Assembly: GCF_900110945.1 (NCBI RefSeq)
Contig: NZ_FOFL01000001.1
Coordinates: 1,116,001-1,180,000, forward strand
Reading direction: 5' to 3'
Length of the DNA: 64,000 nucleotides
From: Devosia sp. YR412
GTDB taxonomy: Bacteria > Pseudomonadota > Alphaproteobacteria > Rhizobiales > Devosiaceae
How positions within the stretch are numbered: the stretch's first letter is position 1; each line of letters starts with the position of its first letter. Of this stretch, positions 17,365 through 26,896 are shown in pieces. Both the position numbers and the translations under genes were made by a program. The notes below the pieces were generated by a model. It ran no database searches. It had not been told where the DNA came from and saw only the letters and a program-made list of their open reading frames with translations.

Positions 17365-17389
17365 AAAGGCCGGCGCGAGGCCGGCCTTT
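17365..17389. terminator. Bidirectional hairpin terminator
   Basis: AAAGGCCGGC and GCCGGCCTTT form a 10 bp stem with a 5 nt loop between the converging MarR-like and bioY genes. A/T tracts at both ends suggest it can serve both directions. Confidence 0.75.
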
Positions 17390-17410
17390 CAACAAATCTT
17401 CTAATACCGA

Positions 17411-18022
17411 TCAGCGCTTGCCGACGAGGTTCCAAAGGCCGGTGACGGTCAGCGCCGCCAGGGCCATCTTGAGGATATCCCAGACGATGAAGGGCTGGAT
17501 CGCGCCGGCAAAGGCGGAGGCTACGACATTGTTCTGGTCGATCCAGCCGGCCTGGCCGGAGAGGGTCAGCAGCCAGACAAAACCGATCACCAGCAGCAGG
17601 GCTTCAGCGCCCACCATGACGGCGAACAGCGTCAGCGGCCTGGCCGAGGCGCCACGGTCAGCGGCAAAGCCAACGATGGCAGCCAGCACGAGGAAGCCGA
17701 GCAGGAAACCACCGGTCGGGCCGGCGAGATAGGCGAGACCACCGCCGGTGGCGAAAACCGGCAGGCCGAAAGCGCCTTCGAGCAGGTAGAGCGCAACCGT
17801 CGCCACGCCAATGCGCAGGCCAAAGGCCGCCGACAGCGCCACGATGGCAAAGCTCTGCAGGGTCACCGGAACCGGCCAGACCGGTACGCTGATCTTGGCG
17901 CAAATGGTGATCAGCAAGGTGCCGAGCACAACCGTCGCGAGATTGGATGCCAGTTTGGCGGCATCGCCCTTGGGTTGGAACGCGCCGAGCAGCGTGTTGG
18001 GCGTGGTCAAAGTGACGGCCAT
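17411..18022 (-). CDS. bioY: BioY biotin transporter S-component
   Basis: The ATG at 18022 has GGAAGG ahead of it and yields 203 residues, typical for BioY. The protein is hydrophobic throughout with about six membrane helices. It carries the family segment VPVWPVPVTLQSFAI and the GLPVFATGGGLAYLAGPTGG region, the best conserved part of BioY. It binds and imports biotin, alone or with an ECF ATPase module; no ECF genes are next to it. I looked for the BioR-type operator in the 94 bp to the divergent MBL gene and did not see one. Confidence 0.93.
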   Translation of the reverse strand: MAVTLTTPNTLLGAFQPKGDAAKLASNLATVVLGTLLITICAKISVPVWPVPVTLQSFAIVALSAAFGLRIGVATVALYLLEGAFGLPVFATGGGLAYLAGPTGGFLLGFLVLAAIVGFAADRGASARPLTLFAVMVGAEALLLVIGFVWLLTLSGQAGWIDQNNVVASAFAGAIQPFIVWDILKMALAALTVTGLWNLVGKR

Positions 18023-18116
18023 TTCATACCTTCCGTGCTTACATGTGAACCGGCGTCCCCTCCCGGGCCGCTCTCGTTCGTCATCGACTTCATATTCTCT
18101 CGGCAAAGTGAGCGCA

Positions 18117-19025
18117 ATGGCAGTGCCCGGTCCAGTCCTTTCCTTCGACAGGACATTTACCCCTCAGACCGGCCACCCGATTGCCGTGGCCGAAGGGATC
18201 ACCCGCATCACCGCGCCCAATGCCAGCGCCTATACCTTTACCGGCACCAACAGCTTTCTCCTTGGCCATGAGCGGCTGGCGCTGGTCGATCCCGGCCCCG
18301 ACGATGCCGCGCATCTTGCAGCGCTGAAGAGCGCAATTGCCGGCCGCAAGGTCGAGTCAATCATCCTGACGCATACCCACCGCGATCACAGCGCATCGGC
18401 CGCCCGACTCAGCCGTGAGCTCGATGCTCCGCTGTGGTTCGGCGGCCCGCATCGCCTGTCGCGCCCACTGCGCCGATTCGAGCGCAATCCGATCCGCAAG
18501 TCGTGCGACTGGGACCTGGTGCCCGATCGGACGCTGGTCGATGGCGAGGCCATCATGGCCGGCGACTTGCCCATCACGGTCCACAGCACGCCCGGCCATT
18601 GCGCCAATCACCTGGGTTTTTCCAGCGGCGACATTCTGCTGAGCGGCGATCACGTCATGGGCTGGAATTCGACGCTGGTCTCGGTGCCCGATGGCTCGAT
18701 GGCGGATTATTTCGCCTCGCTGGACAAGGTCATCGCCCTGCCGCAGCAGACCTATGTTCCCGCGCATGGCGGCCCGATCGCGGACGGCCCGGCCTATGCC
18801 AGGGCGCTTCGGGCTCATCGCCAGATGCGCAATGAGCAGGTCGTCGAGGCCGTGCAGGCCGGCGCCCGGACGATCTCGGCAATCGTCGCGCGCATCTATC
18901 CCGAGCAATCCTTGACGGTCCGCTTGGCCGCCGCCATGACCATCAATGCGCATGTCGAATATCTGGAGGGCCTGGGCCGGCTCACGGTCAAGCGTCGCCT
19001 GTGGGGCAGCACGATCTTGGCCTAA
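18117..19025 (+). CDS. MBL-fold metallohydrolase (LACTB2-like, with C-terminal winged helix)
   Basis: The start at 18117 is preferred because the protein then begins just before the metallo-beta-lactamase fold (302 residues). Metal ligands are visible: LTHTHRDHSASA (HxHxDH), then STPGHCANH, and GDHVMGW. The last 70 residues form the winged-helix-like cap found in LACTB2-type enzymes (ISAIVARIYPEQ...VEYLEGLGRL). Relatives include RNA endonucleases and thioesterase-like hydrolases, so the substrate stays open. It ends in a 4 bp convergent overlap with the DUF1499 gene. Confidence 0.85.
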   Translation: MAVPGPVLSFDRTFTPQTGHPIAVAEGITRITAPNASAYTFTGTNSFLLGHERLALVDPGPDDAAHLAALKSAIAGRKVESIILTHTHRDHSASAARLSRELDAPLWFGGPHRLSRPLRRFERNPIRKSCDWDLVPDRTLVDGEAIMAGDLPITVHSTPGHCANHLGFSSGDILLSGDHVMGWNSTLVSVPDGSMADYFASLDKVIALPQQTYVPAHGGPIADGPAYARALRAHRQMRNEQVVEAVQAGARTISAIVARIYPEQSLTVRLAAAMTINAHVEYLEGLGRLTVKRRLWGSTILA

Positions 19026-19840
19026 TTGGCCGCCGCCGGCTCGGTTTCGACCTGCGCCTCGGCTTCCGCTTCGACGGGCTGGTTGGCGCCGGGATTGTCG
19101 CGCAGCAGCACCATCACCGCATCGTCCAGCGCCGCCAGAAACGCCTCGATGCGCAGCCCGTTGGCGCCGAAATCATGCAGCGCATGCAATGAGGCCGAAC
19201 GCATGTCGACCACAGATCTGTCCATCGTACCGGTGACGCGGACCACCACTTCCTCGCGCCAGCCGGGCAGCGTCATCACCTGCGCATTGAGCTGGCCGAC
19301 CTCGCCCGGCTCGCGCAGCAGGCGGATGTCCCAGCCATTCTGCGCCACCAATTGCTGCACCACACCAAAGGTCGGCACCAAGCCCAGCGGATAGGTCCGC
19401 GTCTCGACATTGGGGAATTCCGCGGCCATTTCTGTCGCTGACAGCATTTTTGGGGCCGGCATGGCTGCAGTGCCCGGCTCGAACACCAGCGGCAAGAGGT
19501 CACGATCCATGGTGGCGATATCGGTCACCGCCGGATAGCGCAGCAACAGGCTCCCGTACCAGCCATAGGGCGCCAGACTGACGAGACCAAACAGCAGCCC
19601 GGCCAGCGCCCTGCCCCAGCCCTGGTCACCGCTCTGCCACAGCCGCCCAAGCGCCAGCACCGAGACGATCACTGCAAGCGCCGCGACAACCCCGGCCACC
19701 AGCGCTGCCACGACAAACAGATCCGACGTGATCAGCCGAAACCGATGCAGCACGACGGCAAGGATTACCAGCGGCACGGCAATGCTGCCCAGCCGGCGCG
19801 CCCAGATGGCCGTTCTCGATGTGCGGATCAATATGCGCAA
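19022..19840 (-). CDS. DUF1499 domain membrane protein
   Basis: The 272-residue protein has three membrane helices in its first 100 residues, followed by a soluble DUF1499 domain (about 135-255). The characteristic region MDRSVVDMRSAS...HDFGANGLRIEAFLAAL is near the end, with a short Glu/Ala-rich tail. DUF1499 proteins are common in alphaproteobacteria and have no established function. Overlapping stops with the MBL gene mean the two converge, so they are not one operon. Confidence 0.8.
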   Translation of the reverse strand: MRILIRTSRTAIWARRLGSIAVPLVILAVVLHRFRLITSDLFVVAALVAGVVAALAVIVSVLALGRLWQSGDQGWGRALAGLLFGLVSLAPYGWYGSLLLRYPAVTDIATMDRDLLPLVFEPGTAAMPAPKMLSATEMAAEFPNVETRTYPLGLVPTFGVVQQLVAQNGWDIRLLREPGEVGQLNAQVMTLPGWREEVVVRVTGTMDRSVVDMRSASLHALHDFGANGLRIEAFLAALDDAVMVLLRDNPGANQPVEAEAEAQVETEPAAAN

Positions 19841-19932
19841 GGCCGCCCCGTCTCCTGGCCAGCCAGACTAGCCGCAAGGTATTGCCCGAATTTGAAGATT
19901 TGGCCGGGCGCGGCCAAATTGCGCAGATCCCG

Positions 19933-20562
19933 CTACGGATACAGCCGATCGCTCACCCAACCGTCGCCGGTGCGGGTAAACTTCACCCGGTCATGCAGCC
20001 GAAACTCGCCATCTTTCCAGAATTCGATGCTCTGCGGCACAATCCGAAAGCCCGACCAGTGCGGCGGACGCGGCACGACGCCATCGCCAATGCTCGACGC
20101 CAGATGGGTCACCCGATCGAGCAGCACCATCTTGTTCTCCAAGAGCCGCGACTGGTCCGAAACCGAAGACGCGATCTGGCTGCCCTTGTGGCGGCTGGCG
20201 AAATAGGCGTCGGCTTCCTGCGGAGTCACCACTTCCACCGGCCCGCGCACCCGGATCTGCCGGCGCAGCGACTTCCAGTGCATCAGCATGGCGGCCTTGG
20301 GATGGGCATGCAATTGCTTGCCCTTCTCGCTCTCGAAATTGGTGAAGAAGCAAAAGCCGCGCTCGTCGCGCGCATTAAGCAGCACCATGCGCACATCGGG
20401 CAGCCCGTCATCATCCACCGTGGCCAGTGCCAGGGCATGGGGATCATTGGGCTCGGCCTCCTGGGCCAGCGCATACCATTCCTCGAACAGGGCAAAGGGA
20501 TCGAGATCGGTGCGATCGCTGTCGTCGAACAGGCGCTCGGTCAGGGTTTGCAGCATGGACAT
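19933..20562 (-). CDS. pdxH: Pyridoxamine 5'-phosphate oxidase
   Basis: Oxidises pyridoxine or pyridoxamine 5'-phosphate to pyridoxal 5'-phosphate with FMN and oxygen. From ATG 20562 the product is 209 residues, the normal length. Family marks are clear: VRMVLLNARDERGFCFFTNFES (FMN-binding), RRQIRVRGPVE, SVSDQS, and the C-terminal WSGFRIVPQSIEFW...DRLYP that closes the active site. The divergent DnaJ-like gene starts 91 bp away, an arrangement common in Rhizobiales. Confidence 0.96.
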   Translation of the reverse strand: MSMLQTLTERLFDDSDRTDLDPFALFEEWYALAQEAEPNDPHALALATVDDDGLPDVRMVLLNARDERGFCFFTNFESEKGKQLHAHPKAAMLMHWKSLRRQIRVRGPVEVVTPQEADAYFASRHKGSQIASSVSDQSRLLENKMVLLDRVTHLASSIGDGVVPRPPHWSGFRIVPQSIEFWKDGEFRLHDRVKFTRTGDGWVSDRLYP

Positions 20563-20653
20563 ATCATCCGTTCGTCGCGGGAAACTGGACATTGCAAGTA
20601 TGCGTCGCCATATAGGACTCGAACCTTGGGGCAATCAACGCCCGACTCATTGA

Positions 20654-21619
20654 ATGGACCAAATGCGCGATCCCTATACCGTGCTTGGGGTGCCAAGATC
20701 GGCGACCGAGAAGGACATCAAGTCCGCCTATCGGAAGCTGGCCAAGAAGTATCACCCCGACCAAAATCCGGATGATCCCTCCTCGCACGGCAAGTTTGCC
20801 GAGGCGACCAATGCCTATGACCTCCTCAACGACACCGAAAAGCGCGGCCAGTTCGACCGCGGCGAGATCGATGCCGATGGCCATCCCAAATTTGCCGGCT
20901 TCAATCCCGGCGGCTTTGGTGGCGGCGCGCGTGGCGGCCGTTCGGGTGCCGGTGCGGGCGCAGGCTTTTCGGCCGAGGATATTCTCAAGGAATTCATGAG
21001 CGGCTTCGGCGGCCAGCAGCGCGGCGGCCCCGGTGCCGGGCGCGGCCCGGCCGGTGGCGCGCAATGGGATCCGTTTGCCGGCGGCGCAGCCGGTGCCGGC
21101 GCGGGTCGGCATATGAAGGGCGAGGATATCGTGGTCAATGCCACGGTTTCGCTGGAAGACGCCCACAAGGGCGGCTCCATCTCGGTGCGCATGCCGACCG
21201 GCAAGGTGCTCTCGGTCAAGCTCCCGGAAAAGCTCGAAGAAAACCAGCAGATCCGCCTCAAGGGCCAGGGCTCGCCCGGCATGGGCGAAGCCGGCGATGC
21301 TCTGGTCACCGTGCGCTTTGAAAAGTCCAAGCAGTTCCGCCGCGACGGCCAGGACCTGCGCACCGACGTGCCGATCACGCTCTATGAAGCCGTACTCGGC
21401 GCCAAGGTCCGCGTCCCGACACTCGACGGTTCGGTCGAACTCAACCTGCCCCCTGGCATCGACACCGGCAAGGCGCTCCGCCTCAAGGGCAAGGGCCTCT
21501 ATGGCGACGGCGACCTCTACGCCAACCTCAAGGTGGTTCTGCCACCGGGTGGTGATGCCGATCTCGAAGCGCTGGCGCGCTTCATGCGCGATCAGAAGCC
21601 GTATAAGGTTCGCGACTGA
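20654..21619 (+). CDS. DnaJ-like co-chaperone without zinc finger (CbpA type)
   Basis: An N-terminal J domain (about residues 5-68) carries the essential HPD at 34-36. A long Gly/Ala-rich linker (about 80-150) and a DnaJ C-terminal domain (about 155-315) follow. There is no CxxCxGxG zinc-finger repeat, so it is a CbpA-like protein rather than the main DnaJ. It would stimulate the ATPase of DnaK and hand over unfolded clients. No good ribosome site precedes the ATG at 20654; M4 is a possible alternative. Confidence 0.92.
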   Translation: MDQMRDPYTVLGVPRSATEKDIKSAYRKLAKKYHPDQNPDDPSSHGKFAEATNAYDLLNDTEKRGQFDRGEIDADGHPKFAGFNPGGFGGGARGGRSGAGAGAGFSAEDILKEFMSGFGGQQRGGPGAGRGPAGGAQWDPFAGGAAGAGAGRHMKGEDIVVNATVSLEDAHKGGSISVRMPTGKVLSVKLPEKLEENQQIRLKGQGSPGMGEAGDALVTVRFEKSKQFRRDGQDLRTDVPITLYEAVLGAKVRVPTLDGSVELNLPPGIDTGKALRLKGKGLYGDGDLYANLKVVLPPGGDADLEALARFMRDQKPYKVRD

Positions 21620-21644
21620 TCCCCGGCCTCACCTCAAGCACGAT

Positions 21645-21750
21645 GTCACCCCGGCCTTGGCCGGGGCCCATCTCGAGATCTGGCCGCAGCCGCAAGGTGG
21701 TTCAGTGAGCCATCTCAGGATGGATCCCGGCTCAAGGCCGGGATGGCACC
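21645..21750. repeat. Dispersed palindromic element, copy 1
   Basis: About 106 bp. It starts with a hairpin (CCCCGGCCTTGGCCGGGG) and ends with CCCGGCTCAAGGCCGGG; these outer parts are imperfect inverted repeats of one another. The core (21668-21704) is the near-exact reverse complement of the core of copy 2 at 33056-33178. It sits in the gap between the DnaJ-like gene and the converging threonylcarbamoyl-AMP synthase gene. Confidence 0.75.
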
Positions 21751-21775
21751 GCGCGTTTGGGTCGGCCAGTGATAG

Positions 21776-22720
21776 CTACAAATCCCGTGGCGCCGCCGCC
21801 CTTTGCAACCGGTCATTGATCGCCTCGCCCAGCCCCCACTCCGGGATCGGCGCCACGGCGATCGTGCCAACGCCCGCCGCATCCAATTCATGTAGCATCG
21901 AAAACAAATTCCGCGCCGCCTCGTGCAGGTCGCCGTCCGGCGACAGATTCCGCGTCACGCCGGCAAACTCCACACCGCGCCCGAAGGCCAGATAGGCCTC
22001 GCCCGGCTGGGGTTCGGCATCGAGCCGCATCAGCGCATTGGGGGCATAATGGCTGGCCAGCATGCCCGGCGCCACAATGGCAGCATCTTTCTCCGCCACC
22101 TCTACCACCACACCCAGCAGCCGCTCGATCTCCTCGCGTGCCACCGCCCCGGCGCGCAATTGCACCAATCGTTCGCCCTCGATGCGAATGATGGTGGATT
22201 CCACGCCCGCCCGGCACGGCCCACCATCCAGCACCGGCACCTTACCCTTGAAACCCAGCCGCACCTGATAGGCCGTAGTCGGCGACAGCCGCCCCGACGG
22301 ATTGGCCGACGGCGCCGCCAGTGGCCGGCCCACGGCCGCAATCAGCGCCAGCGCCACCGGGTGATCGGGAATGCGGATCGCCACCGTATCGAGCCCGGCC
22401 GTCGCCACATCGGCCAGTCCATTGCCCGGCTTGGCCGGCAGCACCAGCGTCAGGCTGCCCGGCCACAGCGCCGCCACCCGGCGCGCAAAGGGCGAAAATT
22501 CGGCAATCGTCTCGGCCATGGCGAGATCGGCGCAGTGAATGATCAGTGGATTGAACCTTGGCCGCCCCTTGGTCTCATAGATGGACAGCACCGCATCGGC
22601 ATCCATGGCATCGGCGCCCAGGCCGTAAACGGTCTCGGTGGGAAAGGCGCAGAGCTTGCCGGCGCGCAGCAGGGCCGCGGCGTCTTCGAGCGATTTCGGA
22701 TCGATGCTGGGCTGGTTCAT
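21776..22720 (-). CDS. L-threonylcarbamoyladenylate synthase (Sua5/TsaC)
   Basis: Makes threonylcarbamoyl-AMP from threonine, bicarbonate and ATP, the first step of the t6A37 modification of ANN-reading tRNAs. From ATG 22720 it has 314 residues. The YrdC domain is N-terminal: FPTETVYGLGADA, KGRPRFNPLIIH, WPGSLTLVL, AAPSANPSG. The last 100 residues are the Sua5-type domain, with the linker APGMLASHYAPNA that closes over the active site. The two-domain length marks it as Sua5 rather than short TsaC. Confidence 0.95.
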   Translation of the reverse strand: MNQPSIDPKSLEDAAALLRAGKLCAFPTETVYGLGADAMDADAVLSIYETKGRPRFNPLIIHCADLAMAETIAEFSPFARRVAALWPGSLTLVLPAKPGNGLADVATAGLDTVAIRIPDHPVALALIAAVGRPLAAPSANPSGRLSPTTAYQVRLGFKGKVPVLDGGPCRAGVESTIIRIEGERLVQLRAGAVAREEIERLLGVVVEVAEKDAAIVAPGMLASHYAPNALMRLDAEPQPGEAYLAFGRGVEFAGVTRNLSPDGDLHEAARNLFSMLHELDAAGVGTIAVAPIPEWGLGEAINDRLQRAAAPRDL

Positions 22721-22787
22721 GGGCGTTGTTTGACAATGACGGTCCCGCGCGTCAAGACGAGGTGACGAATCAGGAGACTCGATCCCA

Positions 22788-23735
22788 GTGACCACGCTGC
22801 TCGTCAGCCAGCCGAATTTTGCCGATCACGTCACGCCGCAGGGTCACCCCGAGCGCGCCGACCGCATTCGTGCGGTCGAAGACGCGCTGAGCAAATCCCG
22901 TTTCGACAAGTTGCTGCGCCGCGATGCCATTTCCGGCGACCTGATGCTGGCCGAGCTGGTGCATGACAGCCGCTACCTCGCCCGCCTGCGCGACGCCCGC
23001 CCCGCCGAAGGCATTGGCCAGATCGACGGCGACACCTTCATTTCCGCCAATTCGCTGTCTGCGGTGACGACCGGGCTCGGCGGCGCGCTCAATGCGCTCG
23101 ATGCGGTGCTGCTGGGCGAAGTGGACAATGCCTTCTGCGCCATCCGCCCACCCGGCCATCATGCCGAAATCGCCACGCCGATGGGCTTTTGCTTGATCAA
23201 TACCGTGGCCATCATCGCCCGCGAGGCGCAGCGCAAGTATGGCGCCGAGCGCGTCGCCATCGTCGATTTCGACGTGCATCACGGCAATGGCACGCAGGAT
23301 ATTTTCAAGGCGGACCCGAGCGTTTTCTACGCGTCCACGCATCAGATGCCGCTCTATCCCGGCACCGGAAACCCCAGGGAAAAGGGCGTCGGCAATATCC
23401 TCAACGTGCCGCTCGATGCCAATACGGACGGCGCGGCGATGCGCGACGCCTATCTCACTCGCATCATCCCGGCGCTCCACGATTTTTCGCCTGACCTGCT
23501 GCTGATCTCGGCGGGGTTTGATGCGCATGAGCGCGATCCGCTGGCCCAGCTCAACTGGCAGAGTTCCGACTTCTCCTGGCTCACAGGAAAGTTGATGGAT
23601 GTGGCCGATCGTTGCTGTGGCAACCGCATTGTGTCGCTGCTGGAAGGTGGCTATGACCTCAAGGGCCTGGCGGGTGGTGCAAGCCATCATGTCGCCATGC
23701 TGATGGACGGCGCCGTCGGGCGTCTCGAGGACTAG
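22788..23735 (+). CDS. Histone-deacetylase-like (acetoin utilisation family) amidohydrolase
   Basis: The GTG start at 22788 gives 315 residues. The arginase/deacetylase fold is unmistakable: [19 protein letters not shown] (tandem His), [15 protein letters not shown] (zinc ligands DxH), [24 protein letters not shown] and LEGGYDL. Bacterial members remove acyl or acetyl groups from small molecules such as polyamines, or from protein lysines; the substrate is not evident. xseB follows after 10 bp and then SCO1 and tlyA in overlapping order, so this is the head of a four-gene operon. Confidence 0.92.
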   Translation: MTTLLVSQPNFADHVTPQGHPERADRIRAVEDALSKSRFDKLLRRDAISGDLMLAELVHDSRYLARLRDARPAEGIGQIDGDTFISANSLSAVTTGLGGALNALDAVLLGEVDNAFCAIRPPGHHAEIATPMGFCLINTVAIIAREAQRKYGAERVAIVDFDVHHGNGTQDIFKADPSVFYASTHQMPLYPGTGNPREKGVGNILNVPLDANTDGAAMRDAYLTRIIPALHDFSPDLLLISAGFDAHERDPLAQLNWQSSDFSWLTGKLMDVADRCCGNRIVSLLEGGYDLKGLAGGASHHVAMLMDGAVGRLED

Positions 23736-23745
23736 GATAAGCGAC

Positions 23746-23988
23746 ATGGCCGATAATGACGATGTGAAGACCCTCAGCTTTGAAGCCGCTTTGGCTCAGC
23801 TCGAAGAAATCGTCGGCAAGCTGGAATCCGGCCGCGCGCCGCTGGCCGAATCCATCGCCATCTATGAGCGCGGCGAGGCCCTCAAGGCGCATTGCGAGAC
23901 GCTGCTGCGCACCGCAGAAGCCCGCATCGAAAAGATCACCCTCTCCCGCGACGGCAGGCCGACCGGCACCGAGCCGCTGGACGCCTGA
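23746..23988 (+). CDS. xseB: Exodeoxyribonuclease VII small subunit
   Basis: An 80-residue helical protein with the family pattern [48 protein letters not shown]. Several copies wrap the XseA catalytic subunit in the cytosolic enzyme that degrades single-stranded DNA. xseA is not in the window, as is usual. Its stop overlaps the ATG of the SCO1 gene (ATGA). Confidence 0.95.
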   Translation: MADNDDVKTLSFEAALAQLEEIVGKLESGRAPLAESIAIYERGEALKAHCETLLRTAEARIEKITLSRDGRPTGTEPLDA

Positions 23989-24593
23989 TGGCTACCGCAA
24001 AATCGCTCCGCAACTTCCGCATCGTTTTGTGGGCGCTAGTGGCCGTCGTGGCCATTGGCGCGACGGCTCTCGTCATCTTCCGCCCACCGGCGCGCCCGCT
24101 CGGCGTCACCGGCCAGGAATTTGCGCTCAATTCCACCAAGGGCGGCGCCTTCACGCAGGATGAGCTGCGCGGCACTCCCAGCCTGATCTTTTTCGGCTTC
24201 ACCTTCTGCCCCGACGTCTGCCCGACCACCCTGGCGGAAACCACCGCCATCCGTGCCGAACTGGGCCTCACCGATGAGCAATTGCGCATCATCTTCGTCT
24301 CGGTCGACCCGGAACGCGATACGTTGGACATGGTCAAAAACTATGTCGAGGGCTTTGATCCCTCCATCATCGGCCTTGTCGGCAGCAGCCTTGAGCAGAC
24401 CGAAAATGCCAAGAAGGCCTTTGGCGTCTTTTCCGAAAAGGTCGAGAGCGAACCTGGCGATCCCTACTATCTGGTCAACCACACCGCCCTGACCTTCCTC
24501 GTCGATGCCCAGGGCAGCTTCGACGGCACCATAGCCTATGAGGAAGATCACGCTACCGCTGTCGCCAAGGTCAAGCGCCTGGTGGAAGGATGA
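23988..24593 (+). CDS. SCO1/SenC family copper chaperone
   Basis: A 201-residue protein with an N-terminal membrane anchor (about 10-31) and a thioredoxin-like periplasmic domain. The copper ligands are present: C74 and C78 in FCPDVC, and H165 in VNHTALTFL. It delivers copper to the CuA centre of cytochrome c oxidase. It overlaps xseB by ATGA and tlyA by 4 bp, so it is translationally coupled. Its position between xseB and tlyA is unusual, because that slot holds dxs in many relatives. Confidence 0.93.
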   Translation: MATAKSLRNFRIVLWALVAVVAIGATALVIFRPPARPLGVTGQEFALNSTKGGAFTQDELRGTPSLIFFGFTFCPDVCPTTLAETTAIRAELGLTDEQLRIIFVSVDPERDTLDMVKNYVEGFDPSIIGLVGSSLEQTENAKKAFGVFSEKVESEPGDPYYLVNHTALTFLVDAQGSFDGTIAYEEDHATAVAKVKRLVEG

Positions 24594-25327
24594 GCGAGCG
24601 TATCCGCCTCGACCTGGCGCTGGAACAGCGTGGCCTCGTTCCCAGCCGCGCCCGGGCGCGTGACGCTATCCTCCGTGCCACGGTGACCATCAATGGCGTC
24701 ACCGCGCACAAGCAGAACCAGATGGTCGGCAAGGACGACAAGCTGGCGCTGAGCGATCCGGCCGCCAATTATGTCTCCCGCGCCGCGCTCAAGCTCGTTG
24801 CGGGGCTCGATGCCGGTCCGATCGACGCCAAAGACAAGATCTGCGTCGATATCGGCGCCTCGACCGGCGGCTTCACCCAGGTGCTGATGGAACGCGGCGC
24901 CCGCCGCATCTATGCCGTCGACGTGGGGCACGAGCAGTTCCACGACCGCCTCAAGGGCAGCGACCGCGTGGTCAGCATGGAGGGCGTCAATGCCCGCGAC
25001 CTGACGGCAGAGATGATCCCCGAGCCGATCGACCTTTTGGTCTCAGACGTCAGCTTCGTCTCGGTGACCAAAGTGCTGGCTGCGCCGCTGGCGCTCTGCA
25101 CGCCCACCGCCGACGCAGTGATCCTGTTTAAGCCACAGTTCGAAGTCGGTCGCAGCAATGTCGGCAAGGGCGGTATCGTCACCGATGAAGCGGCCATCGC
25201 AACCGCGCTCGACGAGGTCATCGCCTTCATGGCCGAACACGGCTTCCAGCATCGCAAGTCAACCGTCTCCCCTATCGCCGGCGGCGATGGGAATGTGGAG
25301 ACGGTGCTGGTGTTCGGGCGGACCTAG
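24590..25327 (+). CDS. tlyA: TlyA family rRNA methyltransferase
   Basis: The N-terminus is an S4 RNA-binding domain ([19 protein letters not shown]...ATVTINGV, residues 5-40). An FtsJ-type methyltransferase domain follows, with the SAM motif [15 protein letters not shown] (about 85-98) and the catalytic-lysine strand [10 protein letters not shown]. TlyA enzymes 2'-O-methylate cytidines in 16S and 23S rRNA; some members were first named haemolysins. The length of 245 residues is normal. It ends 4 bp into the convergent aroC region. Confidence 0.93.
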   Translation: MSERIRLDLALEQRGLVPSRARARDAILRATVTINGVTAHKQNQMVGKDDKLALSDPAANYVSRAALKLVAGLDAGPIDAKDKICVDIGASTGGFTQVLMERGARRIYAVDVGHEQFHDRLKGSDRVVSMEGVNARDLTAEMIPEPIDLLVSDVSFVSVTKVLAAPLALCTPTADAVILFKPQFEVGRSNVGKGGIVTDEAAIATALDEVIAFMAEHGFQHRKSTVSPIAGGDGNVETVLVFGRT

Positions 25328-26439
25328 TTCCGCTCGAAGCCGACTGCCCCTTCACGTCCGGTCTGACCACGATGTCTTAACGCATGATCGGCCAGCACCA
25401 GCGCCATCATCGCCTCGCCCACCGGCACGGCACGAATGCCGACGCAGGGGTCATGGCGGCCCTTGGTGATGATGTCGGTATCCTCATTGCTCGTCGTCAC
25501 CGTCTGGCGTGGGGTGATGATGGAAGACGTCGGCTTGACGGCAAAGCGACAGACGATGGGATCACCATTGGAAATCCCGCCGAGAATACCGCCGGCATGG
25601 TTGTCGAGGAAGTAGGGCTTCTCCGGCCCTGCCCGCATCTGATCGGCATTTTCAACGCCTGTCAGGCTCGCGGATTCAAAGCCGGCACCGATTTCGACGC
25701 CCTTGACCGCATTGATGCTCATCATCGCCGAAGCGAGGTCCGCGCTCAGCTTGCCATAGATCGGCGCGCCCCAGCCCGCCGGCACGCCCTCGGCCACCAC
25801 TTCGATCACCGCGCCAACGGAATTCCCATCCTTGCGGATGCCATCGAGATAGTCGGCCCAGAGTTCCGCCGCCTTGGCATCGGCGCAGAAGAAGGGATTT
25901 TCCCCGACCTGCTCCCAGTCGAAATTATTGTAGTCGATCTTGTGCGGTCCAACCTGCACCAGGCTGGCGCGAATGGTGATGCCGCCCAGCACCTGCCGCG
26001 CCACCGCGCCGGCCGCCACGCGGGCCGCCGTCTCGCGCGCCGAGGTGCGGCCACCACCGCGATAGTCGCGCACGCCGTATTTCTGGTCGTAGGTATAGTC
26101 GGCATGGCCGGGCCGGTATTTGTCGCGGATTTCGGCATAATCCTTGGAGCGCTGGTCGGTATTTTCGATCAGCAGCGAAATCGGCGTGCCCGTGGTGCGC
26201 GGTCCGTCGGTGCGCTCATCCTCGAAAACGCCCGAGAGGATCTTGACCTCATCGGCCTCGCGACGCTGCGTCGTGTATTTGCTCTGCCCCGGCTTGCGGC
26301 GATCGAGATCGCGCTGGATGATTTCCGGCGTCAGCACCAGGCCCGGCGGGCAACCATCCACCACCACGCCCAGCGCCGGCCCATGGCTTTCACCCCAGGT
26401 GGTGAAGCGGAAGAGATGACCGAAAGTATTGAAAGACAT
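25324..26439 (-). CDS. aroC: Chorismate synthase
   Basis: Last step of the shikimate pathway: removes phosphate from 5-enolpyruvylshikimate 3-phosphate with reduced FMN to give chorismate. The 371 residues carry all three family signatures: [18 protein letters not shown] (16-33), the [20 protein letters not shown] block, and [17 protein letters not shown] near the end. It converges with tlyA. Confidence 0.97.
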   Translation of the reverse strand: MSFNTFGHLFRFTTWGESHGPALGVVVDGCPPGLVLTPEIIQRDLDRRKPGQSKYTTQRREADEVKILSGVFEDERTDGPRTTGTPISLLIENTDQRSKDYAEIRDKYRPGHADYTYDQKYGVRDYRGGGRTSARETAARVAAGAVARQVLGGITIRASLVQVGPHKIDYNNFDWEQVGENPFFCADAKAAELWADYLDGIRKDGNSVGAVIEVVAEGVPAGWGAPIYGKLSADLASAMMSINAVKGVEIGAGFESASLTGVENADQMRAGPEKPYFLDNHAGGILGGISNGDPIVCRFAVKPTSSIITPRQTVTTSNEDTDIITKGRHDPCVGIRAVPVGEAMMALVLADHALRHRGQTGREGAVGFERN

Positions 26440-26487
26440 GGCGCAGCCCCGTGGTTGAGGGCTTTCTAGGCAGCGAGGCGACGAAGG

Positions 26488-26896
26488 TCAATCAAGCCAG
26501 TTCTCGACCCGCAGATTTGGCACGCGGGAGAACTCGCGGATGTTGTCGGTCGCGAGGGTGGCGCCCAGCGATCGAGCATGGGCGGCAATGAGGAAGGTCA
26601 TTGGGGCTGATCGGCGTGCCAGCCTGTTCCAGATATGTGCGGATTTGGGCATAATCAGACGCAGCAGACGCGCTGAACTCTAATACGGCGACTGTCTGTA
26701 AGATAAAGGCAATTTGGTTATGCAGCCTGGTGGATGAAACCCGCACGGCGCCAAACCGCAACTCGGCCAGCACGACAGCCGATATTGCCAACTGGTCCGG
26801 TGCATATTCAGCCAGGCGATCGCCCGGTGTAGAAGCGGGGAAGCGCATGATGCTGCATACGATGTCCGTATCCAGCATCACACGCCACTGGCTCAT
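26488..26896 (-). pseudogene. vapC: VapC-type PIN toxin, frameshifted near its C-terminus
   Basis: The frame from ATG 26896 encodes a PIN domain with MLDTDIVCSIM (first acid), ISAVVLAELRFG (second acid) and GTPISPND. Just after PND, at about 26600-26607, the frame changes. The read frame becomes a Cys/Arg/Pro-rich tail that stops at 26492. The +1 frame continues as LIAAHARSLGATLATDNIREF...VENWLD and stops at 26488, exactly the expected PIN ending with its last acid. One extra base in a CCTTCCTC tract explains this. The toxin is therefore probably dead unless this is a sequencing error. It overlaps the antitoxin gene by 4 bp. Confidence 0.8.
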
